This document shows positions 56,101-64,000 of a stretch of 64,000 nt of DNA, one piece after another. The notes under the pieces were generated by a model. That model worked only from the letters and a program-made list of their open reading frames with translations. It did not search any database and had not been told where the DNA came from. A program made the position numbers and the translations under genes. How positions within the stretch are numbered: position 1 is the stretch's first letter; each line of letters starts with the position of its first letter. The DNA lies in contig CM028906.1 of assembly GCA_016801845.1 (NCBI GenBank), positions 13,148,501 to 13,212,500 on the forward strand. The letters run 5' to 3'. The DNA comes from Polydactylus sextarius (Eukaryota > Chordata > Actinopteri > Polynemidae).

Positions 56101-59100
56101 TGGATTTGAGAAGTTGCCGTTATTGATCAGTCCTGTTCTGTTACTTAGTTTTAGTTACTAGTTGCTTAGTTTCACTGTTTGCTTTCAGACTCTATAAACC
56201 AGTAAGAGAATGAGGTACTGCCCCAGCAGTTTCTGAATGTTGTTGAGCCAGTCAGAAGGAAAGTTTAAAGAGGCCTGAGCAAATATCGCTTGTCTCAATC
56301 AGAGGCTTAACTGAGGAGCTTCTTAACAGGGAATTTCTGATAAACAGTGGTTTTGTTGAACTGTGAATCACGCAGAGATACTCTTGTGGTGTCCTAGAAT
56401 CAAAATATAGAGATTGAAACAAGCACGATTGGTTCAAGTTTTGGCTAGTAGCGGCTGTTTTGTGTGTGTCTGAATTTGCAGGGGGTGGTTTTGCTGTGTT
56501 ATTATTGGTGTTGTGACCAATTTATCTCATTTTAGTCATTGTGTGTTTGATTTCTGTCCTCTCTAATATAGTTCAAAGAAATCAGCTTCGCCTATGAGGT
56601 GCTTACTAATCCCGAAAAGAGGGAACTCTATGATCGCTGTGGGGAAAAAGGCTTGCGGGAAGGAGGTGGGGGTGGCCCTGGGATGGACGACATCTTCTCC
56701 CACATCTTTGGTGGTGGACTCTTCGGCTTCATGGGCCAGGGGAGTCGCTCCAGGAACGGAGGTCGGAGGAGAGGAGAGGACATGGTCCATCCCCTCAAGT
56801 AAGACCAAATTTTAGTTAAAGACGTGTGTTTGATGTTGGCTCCGTGTTTTCATGAAACTGTATGTTAACGTCATATTTGTTATACAGGGTGTCATTGGAG
56901 GACCTTTACAATGGCAAAACAACTAAACTACAACTTAGCAAGAACGTTCTGTGTAGCACTTGTAATGGGTAAGTTGTGTAACCAATATGGTGGTGTAGTT
57001 CTCACTGATGCCCGTTTGATTATTTAGTATATTTTGTTGTTGGTGGTTGATGGTGCAATGTATCTCTGGGTGTGTGTATATACAGACAGGGAGGAAAGAC
57101 GGGTGCTGTACAAAAGTGTACAACATGTCGGGGGCGTGGCATGCGCATCATGATCAGACAGCTGGCACCAGGGATGGTACAACAGATGCAGTCTGTGTGT
57201 ACTGATTGTAATGGTGAAGGTAAGAAGCACAATGATCAGACTTTTTTTTTTTTTTTTCAGTTTTATTGAGTCTTGACCTGCCTCACCTCGTTTGCTCTAA
57301 CCCAACCCAGGTGAAGTTATCAGCGAGAAGGATCGCTGTAGAAAATGCGAGGGCAAGAAAGTCGTGAAGGAGGTGAAGATCCTGGAGGTTCACGTGGACA
57401 AAGGCATGAAACACAACCAGAAAATTACCTTCGGGGGAGAAGCTGACCAGGCACCTGGTGTTGAGCCCGGGGATATTGTCCTTGTCCTGCAGGAAAAAGA
57501 GCATGAGGTAGATGGGCCAGCCTCCTAACACTGTAGCCATATTCATCTTGCCCTGCCCTTTATATCCCCTATGTATCTCTTTTTTATTATTATTATTATT
57601 ATTATTATTTAGGACACGGCTTTGCTTTTATCCTAGTTTTATTTGTCAGTTACTAATTATTTCCTGACCGTGTGAAAATGACCTTGGTTCGAAGCCAGAT
57701 TTCCTCACCTGGCCACAATTTCCCATTGGAGCTTAGATTGCTATGTGGGCTGCAGTTTCTCTGCCAGAGAAGTTCTCCTCCTCCTATTCTTTAAATGTAC
57801 CACATGTCTGGAGGCATCCATTTGAGGATTTTGGTCACTGCTATATTAGACACAGGAATGGGGTGACAGTTTGTATATAGTATATACTCTACAATGAACT
57901 GTAGCAGTGCAGTTTGTGGCTTATACTCAGTAAAATGTTTCAGTGTTGGTCTTCTTCCCCTCTGTAATGTAAACCCCTAAGTGTTATGGTGCAGCATAGC
58001 TTGTATTTAACATTTAGCAAGACTGACTTTAAAAATTCATCTGGAAGAACTGGAAATACTTATGTCAGATCAAAAATCTGTTTTATAAGGAAGGCTGTGT
58101 TAAGTGTGAAAAATTTATGTATTTTAAAACCATTGGAAGCAATTGGAGAACCTTCTAGAGAGTTTTTCCACCCTCATTATACATCCCTACTTGCTCAGGT
58201 AAGTTGGTTGCGATCAGTGCTTTAGATAATTGACCCGTTCATCGTGTTTCTCTGCCTTCTACTTTACCAGTTGGCTGGATTCCCTCCCTCGCTGGATCAG
58301 ATGAAAGTTTCTTTATCTGCAGTGTTTGGAGCAATGAAATTAGGGTGCAAAGGCCAACTAGGCTAGTGCACTGCTGTATATCAACACACCAGGGTTTAGT
58401 CACAACTGTTGTTTCTTTTGTTTGTTTCCTTCAAATGCATATTATAGAATGTGCTGAGTGCATGAAGTCCTGAATGTTTTAGAAGAATGCAAATTAGAAT
58501 TCTACTGGCTGATGAACGGGCATAACCAGTTTCAGTATGATTACATTTTTTTTCCTAAACATATTCGCACAATGAATACACCACAAAATCAACTGGGAAA
58601 CAACAGTTACATGAGCAGTTGGTCACAGTAGTTGGATCCAGCTGGCGGTGCCTCAAACCTCTCAACCGTCTGAGTACCGACGACCAGATTGTCTTGACAG
58701 AGCTGTGCTGTCAGAGCTGCGCTGTGTACAGATTTAGATTTAGGACATGAGATTACTTAAGCTGGTACTTGTCATGATCAATATCGGCCATTTTGGAATT
58801 TAATGTAGCTCTGTTTTTTGAAGAAAAAAAACTTACTTGATGTGTAACATTGTGTGTTATTGGTTATTACAACATTCACGAAAGTGTTTTTTTTTTTTGT
58901 TTGTTTTAAGTTAAAAAGTAATGTAGCTGTGACTCACTGTGGTTTGGTCATTCTGGCCGTCTTGCATTCAATCTATACATCATGTCTCTGAGACGTAAAG
59001 AAGATAAAGGCTGGAAAAAGCCCAAAATGATCTGAGCTCACAGTGAAGCAATATCACCTGTTCGACAGAACAGATAATCTGCCTGATGTCATCACAAACA

Positions 59101-62100
59101 GTGGAGATGACTTAATGAGCAGACTTTTACTTTCTGTCCTGTCTGTGTTTGAAGTGATAACGTGAGTGTTTATAATTGGTTAAAGCTTCTGCTGTTTACA
59201 GTTGTGTGTGTGGGACGGCATTTATGTTTTTGCACTATGATGACGCCCTGATAAATGGTGCAGGATTTTTTTTATTCGTCTCGCTCAGTTATTCAGCAGG
59301 AAAGCTGATACATGTATTAGTCATATTTTTAGTCCACAGTTTTGTAACCAGGAAATACATTTTCCTGTAAAAATGTTATACTCAAATATTCGGGGTGGCT
59401 TTGATCAGTCACCTCACTATCCAGTAAACCACATGTTTCGGAGGAAACCTCAGATGTTCCATTTCTCAGTAATTGGCTTGTCTTTGGTTAAGCTAATGAC
59501 GTAGACCACACCTATGTGTTCCTAATAATTTAAGAGTCATCAGTCTCTCAATAATTTATGACACAAGTCACATAAGCACCTGGCATTTCTGGGTGTTGCT
59601 GCAATAATGAGCTGATGAGTTATCTGTTGAAAAACAATTATCCATTTGGCAGCTGATTCTTAATCATCCCAGGTAGCTCATTATGTTCCCTCAGTGGTGG
59701 ACATGGACTTGTACAAGGCAGGTCGCCTCTGACTATGCAAAGTAATTTAGTCTGAACTGGAACAGCAGGCTGAGCTGCAGCAAAGCCCCTGGCTCTTTCT
59801 CTCTGGGGATGTTTGTCATTTATGTCAGACAATGTCATAGATAAAAGCAAAGTAGGTTACTAGAACTGGCAACAGTAACACAGGTGGCTGAAAAGAATCT
59901 GGACTCTGTATGTTGACACGTCACCTCTATGATAAATACATTGACGAGAGGTAGAGTGTTGCATCAAAAACATAAAAACCAGTTAGTTTCTGTGTCAGTA
60001 GGTTAATTTACTTTTCAACTGAGTCACCAGAGACAAGTTTCTGTGGATGTAACCTGCACTGATTTGTAAAGCCTGGTCACAAAGTATTTCAAGTTGCTTT
60101 ATTCTATCATCAACTGACAAATGTTCCGTTATGTTTGATATACACCTTCAAAGTCACAAAAAGTTCATCAAGCAGGATTTCCAACCTTTTCTTTCTCTAT
60201 CTTCAGACATTCAAACGAGATGGCAATGACCTGTTCATGAACTATAAGATCGGCCTGGTGGAGGCGCTGTGCGGCTTCCAGTTCATGCTGAAACACTTAG
60301 ACGGCAGACAGATTGTTGTGAAGTATCCTGCTGGCAAAGTCATTGAACCAGGTAAGACTCTTCTGTTACTTCATCTACAGTTTAGTTGGATTTGTGTTGC
60401 AAAAGAAAAAGTATTAACAGGCAAATTTTCTTAACGCAGACATATCACACATTACATCTTCATTACGTGTAGATAAAATAATAAATAAAATGGCATCCTC
60501 CTACACATTCCAAGGTCAGTTTTGCATCTGCTCTGTATGAAGTTAAAAGGCAGAGCATCATGAAAATAGTCGGATCTCTTCCTCTTTGCTGTTCTCTCTC
60601 TCTGTCACAGTCAACGAAACCTTTCTGAACAACAGAAAGTGATTTCTAAAAGCCGTCAGCCTTCAACTCCAAAGCCTACAGGAAAAAACTGTAAATATTT
60701 TCGTGCCAGTATTCTTTCCAACCAACATAAACCTGTCTGTGCAGCACACAAGACAGCATGGCTACCGTCATCATTAGAGGGTGACAGAAATGGATGGGGC
60801 ACGTAGACACCAGACAGAAAGGGGAAAATGAACAGAGCCAAGAACAGACGGTGTCAGACAGTAGAGGGAGAACAAAAGACCCCAAACCACCCCGGGGGGT
60901 ATTATTAAGACACTGGCAACAGAACAGACGGGAGCGACTATCATTTGTTGCTGCCCTGCTTGCCACCAGCCATAAAGGGCAGGAAGTGAAAAAGTTTGCT
61001 GCCACGCAACCCCCCCATCCCACCTCTGCCCCAGCTCTGCACACATCCAATTATTCTGCAGCCTATTACACCTCCTGCTCTTTGTGGTCACCTGTAATGT
61101 GTCTGCAAATGATTCAGTCGCAAATCATAAACACTGTATTAACCAGCATCCTGATGCCGCTGTGCTGCGACCATAAAATCCTTATTTTATAGCTCTGTTG
61201 GGGGAAAAAAACAGTTAATGAAAGCAGCTCTTTTGTACATTCAGCTACATTGACACCTCTAAAGGTTATTTCAACTTGTAGCCACGACCGTCCGTGAGTT
61301 GGCTCCGGTCATCATTTTACCTCGTACACTCTGAAACACCAAGCCAGCAAATTTACACCCCGGAGGCCGATGTGTGGGCAGAAAGTGCTTTTGTTTTTTC
61401 ATCTGGACTGAAAAAGATACATTCACAAATTTAAGGGTCTTAATGTGGACGTGCTCTGAGTCCCAGCTGAGAGCTGAACGCAGCAAGGAGGCTCCGTTTT
61501 ACAGTGTACTTGGACCTGAGTGCTCAAGTCAAGGACACACAGCAGTAGTTGATAAATGAGGGCAGCGTGGGGTCATCAGCATCCTCAACGACTTCCACAA
61601 AGACTTCCTTTAGGTGACGCATACACCATATGCATTATGAGAAACTGTACAGAAAACTGTGCATAAATCTTGGTTTTGTTTGTTTGCTATTATTTTAACA
61701 CACTGCATCTTTTCCAGGCTCAGTGCGGGTGGTGCGAGGAGAGGGCATGCCACAGTACCGAAACCCCTTCGAGAAGGGAGACCTGTATGTGAAGTTCGAC
61801 GTCCAGTTCCCCGACAACAACTGGATCAGCCCTGAGAAACTTGCGGTATGACACCTTCCTCCTCTGGTTATTAACTGGCTGTCAGGCTTTGATTTTTCTT
61901 CTCCATAGATACAAACATTCAGATCATGTTCGCTAGAACTAATCCTTCGTAATTTACCAGTGATACAAACCTTCATCCCTCTGAGAGGACAGCGCTGATG
62001 TCACATAGACACAAAATAAACATATAACTTTAAATTACAGGAACTCAAGTCTTTTAATTAATTACTTATAACTATATTATGGTTTTCACTAATGACTAAT

Positions 62101-62671
62101 AATGATTATTTAATTTAAAATTATTAGTTTGTGATTTTAAATATTTTAGGCCTTGTGGCATCATTTTATAATATTTTATTAAGATTTATAATTGTGTCAC
62201 AAGGCAGTGAAGTCACATGTTCATGCTCATGATGTTTTAAATGAGAAGGCTCAGGCCTCAACAAAGAAGAATTCATTGCTATATTTATACCAGTAATTCC
62301 ATTCAGGGATTAGAGCTGTTCTGGACATTATTGGGTTACTTGCTGAGCGTTTCCACTTGACAGTAACTTTTCTTATTCTCCCTGACCATATTGTACTCTA
62401 GTATTTGAGTTGAGCTGAGCTTTGTCCCACAGTAAACGGCTAAACATAAAATGTTAAAGCTGCATTTCGGTGACTGTTGCAGGAGCTGGAGGACATGCTG
62501 CCCTCGCGGTCAGAGCCGCCCATCATCACCGGAGACACGGAGGAGGTCGACCTGCAGGATTATGATGTCAGCCAGAGCTCATCGTCCGGAAACCGCAGAG
62601 AAGCCTACAACGACAGCTCTGACGAAGAGGGAGGACACCACGGGCCGGGAGTCCAGTGTGCCCACCAGTGA
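53073..62671 (+). CDS. dnaja2: dnaja2: DnaJ homolog subfamily A member 2 (class A Hsp40 co-chaperone)
   Basis: Nine coding exons, 1239 nt, 412 residues, the same length as human DNAJA2. J domain about 8-70 with HPD at 36-38, which stimulates Hsp70 ATP hydrolysis. Gly/Phe-rich linker about 75-110. Cysteine-rich zinc domain with four CXXCXGXG-type motifs at Cys 144/147, 160/163, 187/190 and 203/206; the fourth reads CRKCEGKK, as I recall for vertebrate DNAJA2. Substrate-binding beta domains follow (EVHVDKGMKHNQKITFGGE, VVRGEGMPQYRNPFEKGDLY). The C-terminus GVQCAHQ is a CaaX farnesylation box. Cytosolic co-chaperone of HSPA8/HSPA1 in folding, disaggregation and refolding. Start context accATGG is strong and matches the family's N-terminus. 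Teleosts may have a and b copies; which one this is cannot be decided here. Confidence 0.96.
53151..54441 (+). other. dnaja2: dnaja2 intron 1 with TAGC-motif cluster
   Basis: TAGC/GCTA tetramers, mostly as GCTAGC, TTAGC and GCTAAC, are far denser at about 53255-54120 than elsewhere in the window. No exon recognised. Confidence 0.6.
54442..54501 (+). CDS. dnaja2: dnaja2 coding exon 2 (HPD motif)
   Basis: Acceptor ttccgcag, donor gtaaga; 60 nt encoding AYRKLAKEYHPDKNPNAGDK, with the HPD tripeptide essential for Hsp70 stimulation. Confidence 0.96.
54502..56571 (+). other. dnaja2: dnaja2 intron 2, 2.1 kb
   Basis: Non-coding AT-rich sequence. No repeat, RNA or exon recognised by eye. Confidence 0.6.
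56572..56798 (+). CDS. dnaja2: dnaja2 coding exon 3 (J domain end and G/F region)
   Basis: Acceptor taatatag, donor gtaaga; 227 nt encoding FKEISFAYEVLTNPEKRELY, then glycine-rich GGGGGPGMDDIFSHIFGGG and RRGEDMVHPL. The last codon is split AA|G with exon 4. Confidence 0.95.
56888..56968 (+). CDS. dnaja2: dnaja2 coding exon 4
   Basis: Acceptor tatacag, donor gtaagt; 81 nt encoding VSLEDLYNGKTTKLQLSKN and the first zinc pair CSTC. Confidence 0.95.
57086..57219 (+). CDS. dnaja2: dnaja2 coding exon 5 (zinc-finger domain)
   Basis: Acceptor atatacag, donor gtaaga; 134 nt encoding CTTCRGRG, the conserved RQLAPGMVQQMQSVC and CTDCNGEG. Confidence 0.95.
57311..57507 (+). CDS. dnaja2: dnaja2 coding exon 6
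   Basis: Acceptor caacccag, donor gtagat; 197 nt encoding the last zinc pair CRKC, KVVKEVKILEVHVDKGMKH and GVEPGDIVLVLQEKEHE. Confidence 0.95.
57508..60206 (+). other. dnaja2: dnaja2 intron 6, 2.7 kb
   Basis: Contains an (ATT)n run at about 57585-57610; otherwise nothing recognisable. Confidence 0.6.
60207..60351 (+). CDS. dnaja2: dnaja2 coding exon 7
   Basis: Acceptor tatcttcag, donor gtaaga; 145 nt encoding FKRDGNDLFMNYKIGLVEAL and QIVVKYPAGKVIEP, part of the second beta-barrel domain. Confidence 0.95.
60352..61717 (+). other. dnaja2: dnaja2 intron 7, 1.4 kb
   Basis: The middle part (about 60640-61150) has several overlapping open frames on both strands and a more even base composition than its surroundings, but no protein family could be recognised in any frame. 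Confidence 0.5.
61718..61845 (+). CDS. dnaja2: dnaja2 coding exon 8
   Basis: Acceptor ttttccag, donor gtatga; 128 nt encoding VRVVRGEGMPQYRNPFEKG and DVQFPDNNWISPEKLA, the dimerisation-proximal region. Confidence 0.95.
61846..62482 (+). other. dnaja2: dnaja2 intron 8
   Basis: AT-rich sequence, richest at about 62030-62180; no feature seen. Confidence 0.6.
62483..62671 (+). CDS. dnaja2: dnaja2 coding exon 9 (acidic tail, CaaX box, stop)
   Basis: Acceptor ctgttgcag; 62 codons and TGA at 62669-62671. Encodes ELEDMLPSRSEPP, the acidic/serine-rich tail with YNDSSDEEGG, and the farnesylation signal CAHQ at residues 409-412. Confidence 0.95.
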   Translation, partial: ELEDMLPSRSEPPIITGDTEEVDLQDYDVSQSSSSGNRREAYNDSSDEEGGHHGPGVQCAHQ

Positions 62672-63675
62672 TACCATAATATCTCTCTTCACACACACAC
62701 ACACACACACACAGACACACACACACGGCCCACGTACTTGGGGAGAAAAAGTATGAGTTGCAGAGTAAACAAGGAGGTAGGTCAGACTGAAAAGGCTCAG
62801 TGGTTCCTCAGACACAGATCATGTGTCATATTGAATCCCTGCACCCGGAATTGTTGATTATTATTATTGACCGTGTGCTCTGATTGTTTTGATCTTTGTC
62901 TGAGGAAATCTCACCGGGGCAACCAAAGACTCGGCACACTGCACCTAAGACACATTCACAGACTCTAATCGGCAAGTTCAGGTGGAAGTCGGAGGAAATA
63001 TTTCAAAAGTATGTAAAGTCGTGGTGGCCCCAGTGAACACTGTGCCCTGTAGGACTATGATCTGGTTTGCAAGGTGAACCCCCTCCCTTCCACTCCTCTG
63101 TCTCCACTGCTAAAGTCCATTCCTCTCTACTAGTGCGTTCTCCAGATTAGTCAAAGGAAGGAATGTTTCTTGTTTGCTGAGTGTGTGACTTGCATTTTGT
63201 TTTCATAGTATTTACAATAATTAATTTAAAAACTAACCAATGTGCATACACAGAGAAAGCAGCTGAGCAATGTGACGTGCTGGTCCTCGGACTCGTGTTT
63301 CATGGACTCATCCACTCAGCGCTATTCATAGGATTTGTTTCAGATTTTTACAGCTCTATTTTCTTTGTAGGTTTTTACTTGTTTTGTTTTTTTTTCCCTT
63401 TCTTTATATTTTAATTTCAAAAGAAAATTGGTTATTGTGTATATCATTGAACTGGCTGTTGGTAAGCTTCATTTAGCTGCTGTATTCAAAGCTGTGTGAT
63501 TTTTAAAAATGAAAAATAAGTGACATGACAAAAACCTTATAGCCTGTATCTGTGCTGAGACCATGTGCATGTAAAAAGCGTTGGTTCCTGCACTTATCAA
63601 ACAGTCAAATAAAGCAGCAAACTTCTTAAGAAAATGTCTATGAAGTTGTTGAATAAATTGTTGAAATATCATAAC
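62672..63675 (+). other. dnaja2: dnaja2 3' UTR with two poly(A) signals
   Basis: About 1 kb after the stop. It starts with a (CA)n tract (about 62693-62727). AATAAA lies at 63608-63613 and 63652-63657, with GT-rich sequence after the second (gagtgtggttccc), so the transcript probably ends near 63670. No other coding sequence is seen. Confidence 0.7.
62693..62727. repeat. (CA)n microsatellite in dnaja2 3' UTR
   Basis: CA dinucleotides with one gac interruption, starting about 20 nt after the stop codon. Confidence 0.9.
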
Positions 63676-63933
63676 CTGAGTGTGGTTCCCTTTTCTTCCT
63701 TCTCATTTATAACAAAAAATGCTTCACAGGATTTTGTATCCCGTGAAGCATATTGATTTTAAAGTTTGAAATCTTTGTTGCAGATATTTAAGCCATCACC
63801 AAAACACAACAGGGATCTGTGAGTCTGTGTTATGGCAATCTGAGCCTGGAGACACAACAGTGGAAACAAAAGGGAAAATAAAATCAAGCGTTGTTTCCAG
63901 AAACAATGAGTCAGTGGGTTAAACTAATCCGCA

Positions 63934-63977
63934 GATACTGTCAGCATTCACAGCCAGCTGTGAATGCTGACAGTATC
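63934..63977. repeat. Perfect 21-bp inverted repeat with 2-nt spacer
   Basis: Arms 63934-63954 and 63957-63977 are exact reverse complements, beginning GATACTGTCAGC and ending GCTGACAGTATC, separated by CA. The flanking bases do not pair. It is about 270 bp beyond the dnaja2 poly(A) site, near the window edge. Confidence 0.95.
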
Positions 63978-64000
63978 AGTAGTCTCTGTAACTGTTGACA

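Noticed and set aside
60656..61192. Several overlapping open frames in dnaja2 intron 7
   Set aside because: No recognisable domain, no in-phase splice sites that would add an exon, and the dnaja2 protein is complete without it at the standard 412 residues.
63934..63977. 21-bp inverted repeat as a microRNA precursor or rho-independent terminator
   Set aside because: Two-base loop is too short for Dicer/Drosha-type hairpins, and bacterial terminators do not apply in this genome.

Overview
The window is vertebrate nuclear DNA, almost certainly from a ray-finned fish. Genes are split by GT-AG introns, the predicted proteins closely resemble human ITFG1, NETO2 and DNAJA2 (compared from memory, no search run), and introns are short and rich in (CA/TG)n, (AT)n and (CTAT)n microsatellites. 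There are relics of fish-type Tc1, BEL/Pao and TTAA-flanked transposons, and a tRNA-derived SINE-like sequence whose tail I recognise from many spiny-rayed fishes. Only a small fraction of the window is protein-coding.

Three genes lie head-to-tail on the + strand. (1) itfg1, 3' part only: the last five coding exons, about 2.1-28.0 kb, encoding the last 154 residues including the single transmembrane helix; 5' exons lie off the left edge. (2) neto2, complete: ten coding exons from 31.0 to 49.6 kb, 616 residues, with signal peptide, two CUB domains, an LDLa module, one transmembrane helix and a cytoplasmic tail carrying an unusual glycine-rich insertion. (3) dnaja2, complete: nine coding exons from 53.1 to 62.7 kb, 412 residues, a type I (class A) DnaJ/Hsp40 with HPD motif, zinc-finger domain and a C-terminal CaaX box. 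All splice joins were checked by eye for GT/AG and frame. The order itfg1-neto2-dnaja2 matches the neighbours on human chromosome 16q, so this is conserved synteny, not an operon; the three proteins have no known shared pathway.

Between and inside the genes: 2.2-15.4 kb is a long itfg1 intron with a decayed Tc1 transposase, a perfect 34-bp palindrome and several microsatellites. 21.8-27.9 kb is an itfg1 intron holding a 1.5-kb TTAA-flanked transposon and a SINE-like copy. 29.1-30.5 kb is intergenic. 31.0-36.5 kb is neto2 intron 1 with a CpG-dense patch and a second TTAA element. 49.6-52.9 kb is the neto2 3' region with a broken BEL/Pao integrase. dnaja2 intron 1 is strikingly enriched in TAGC motifs, and the right edge ends in a near-perfect 44-bp inverted repeat.

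I found no bacterial, phage or CRISPR features and no convincing RNA gene. The observations most worth following are the Neto2 glycine-rich tail, the TAGC cluster, the intronic CpG patch, the perfect palindromes and the possible soluble itfg1 isoform.
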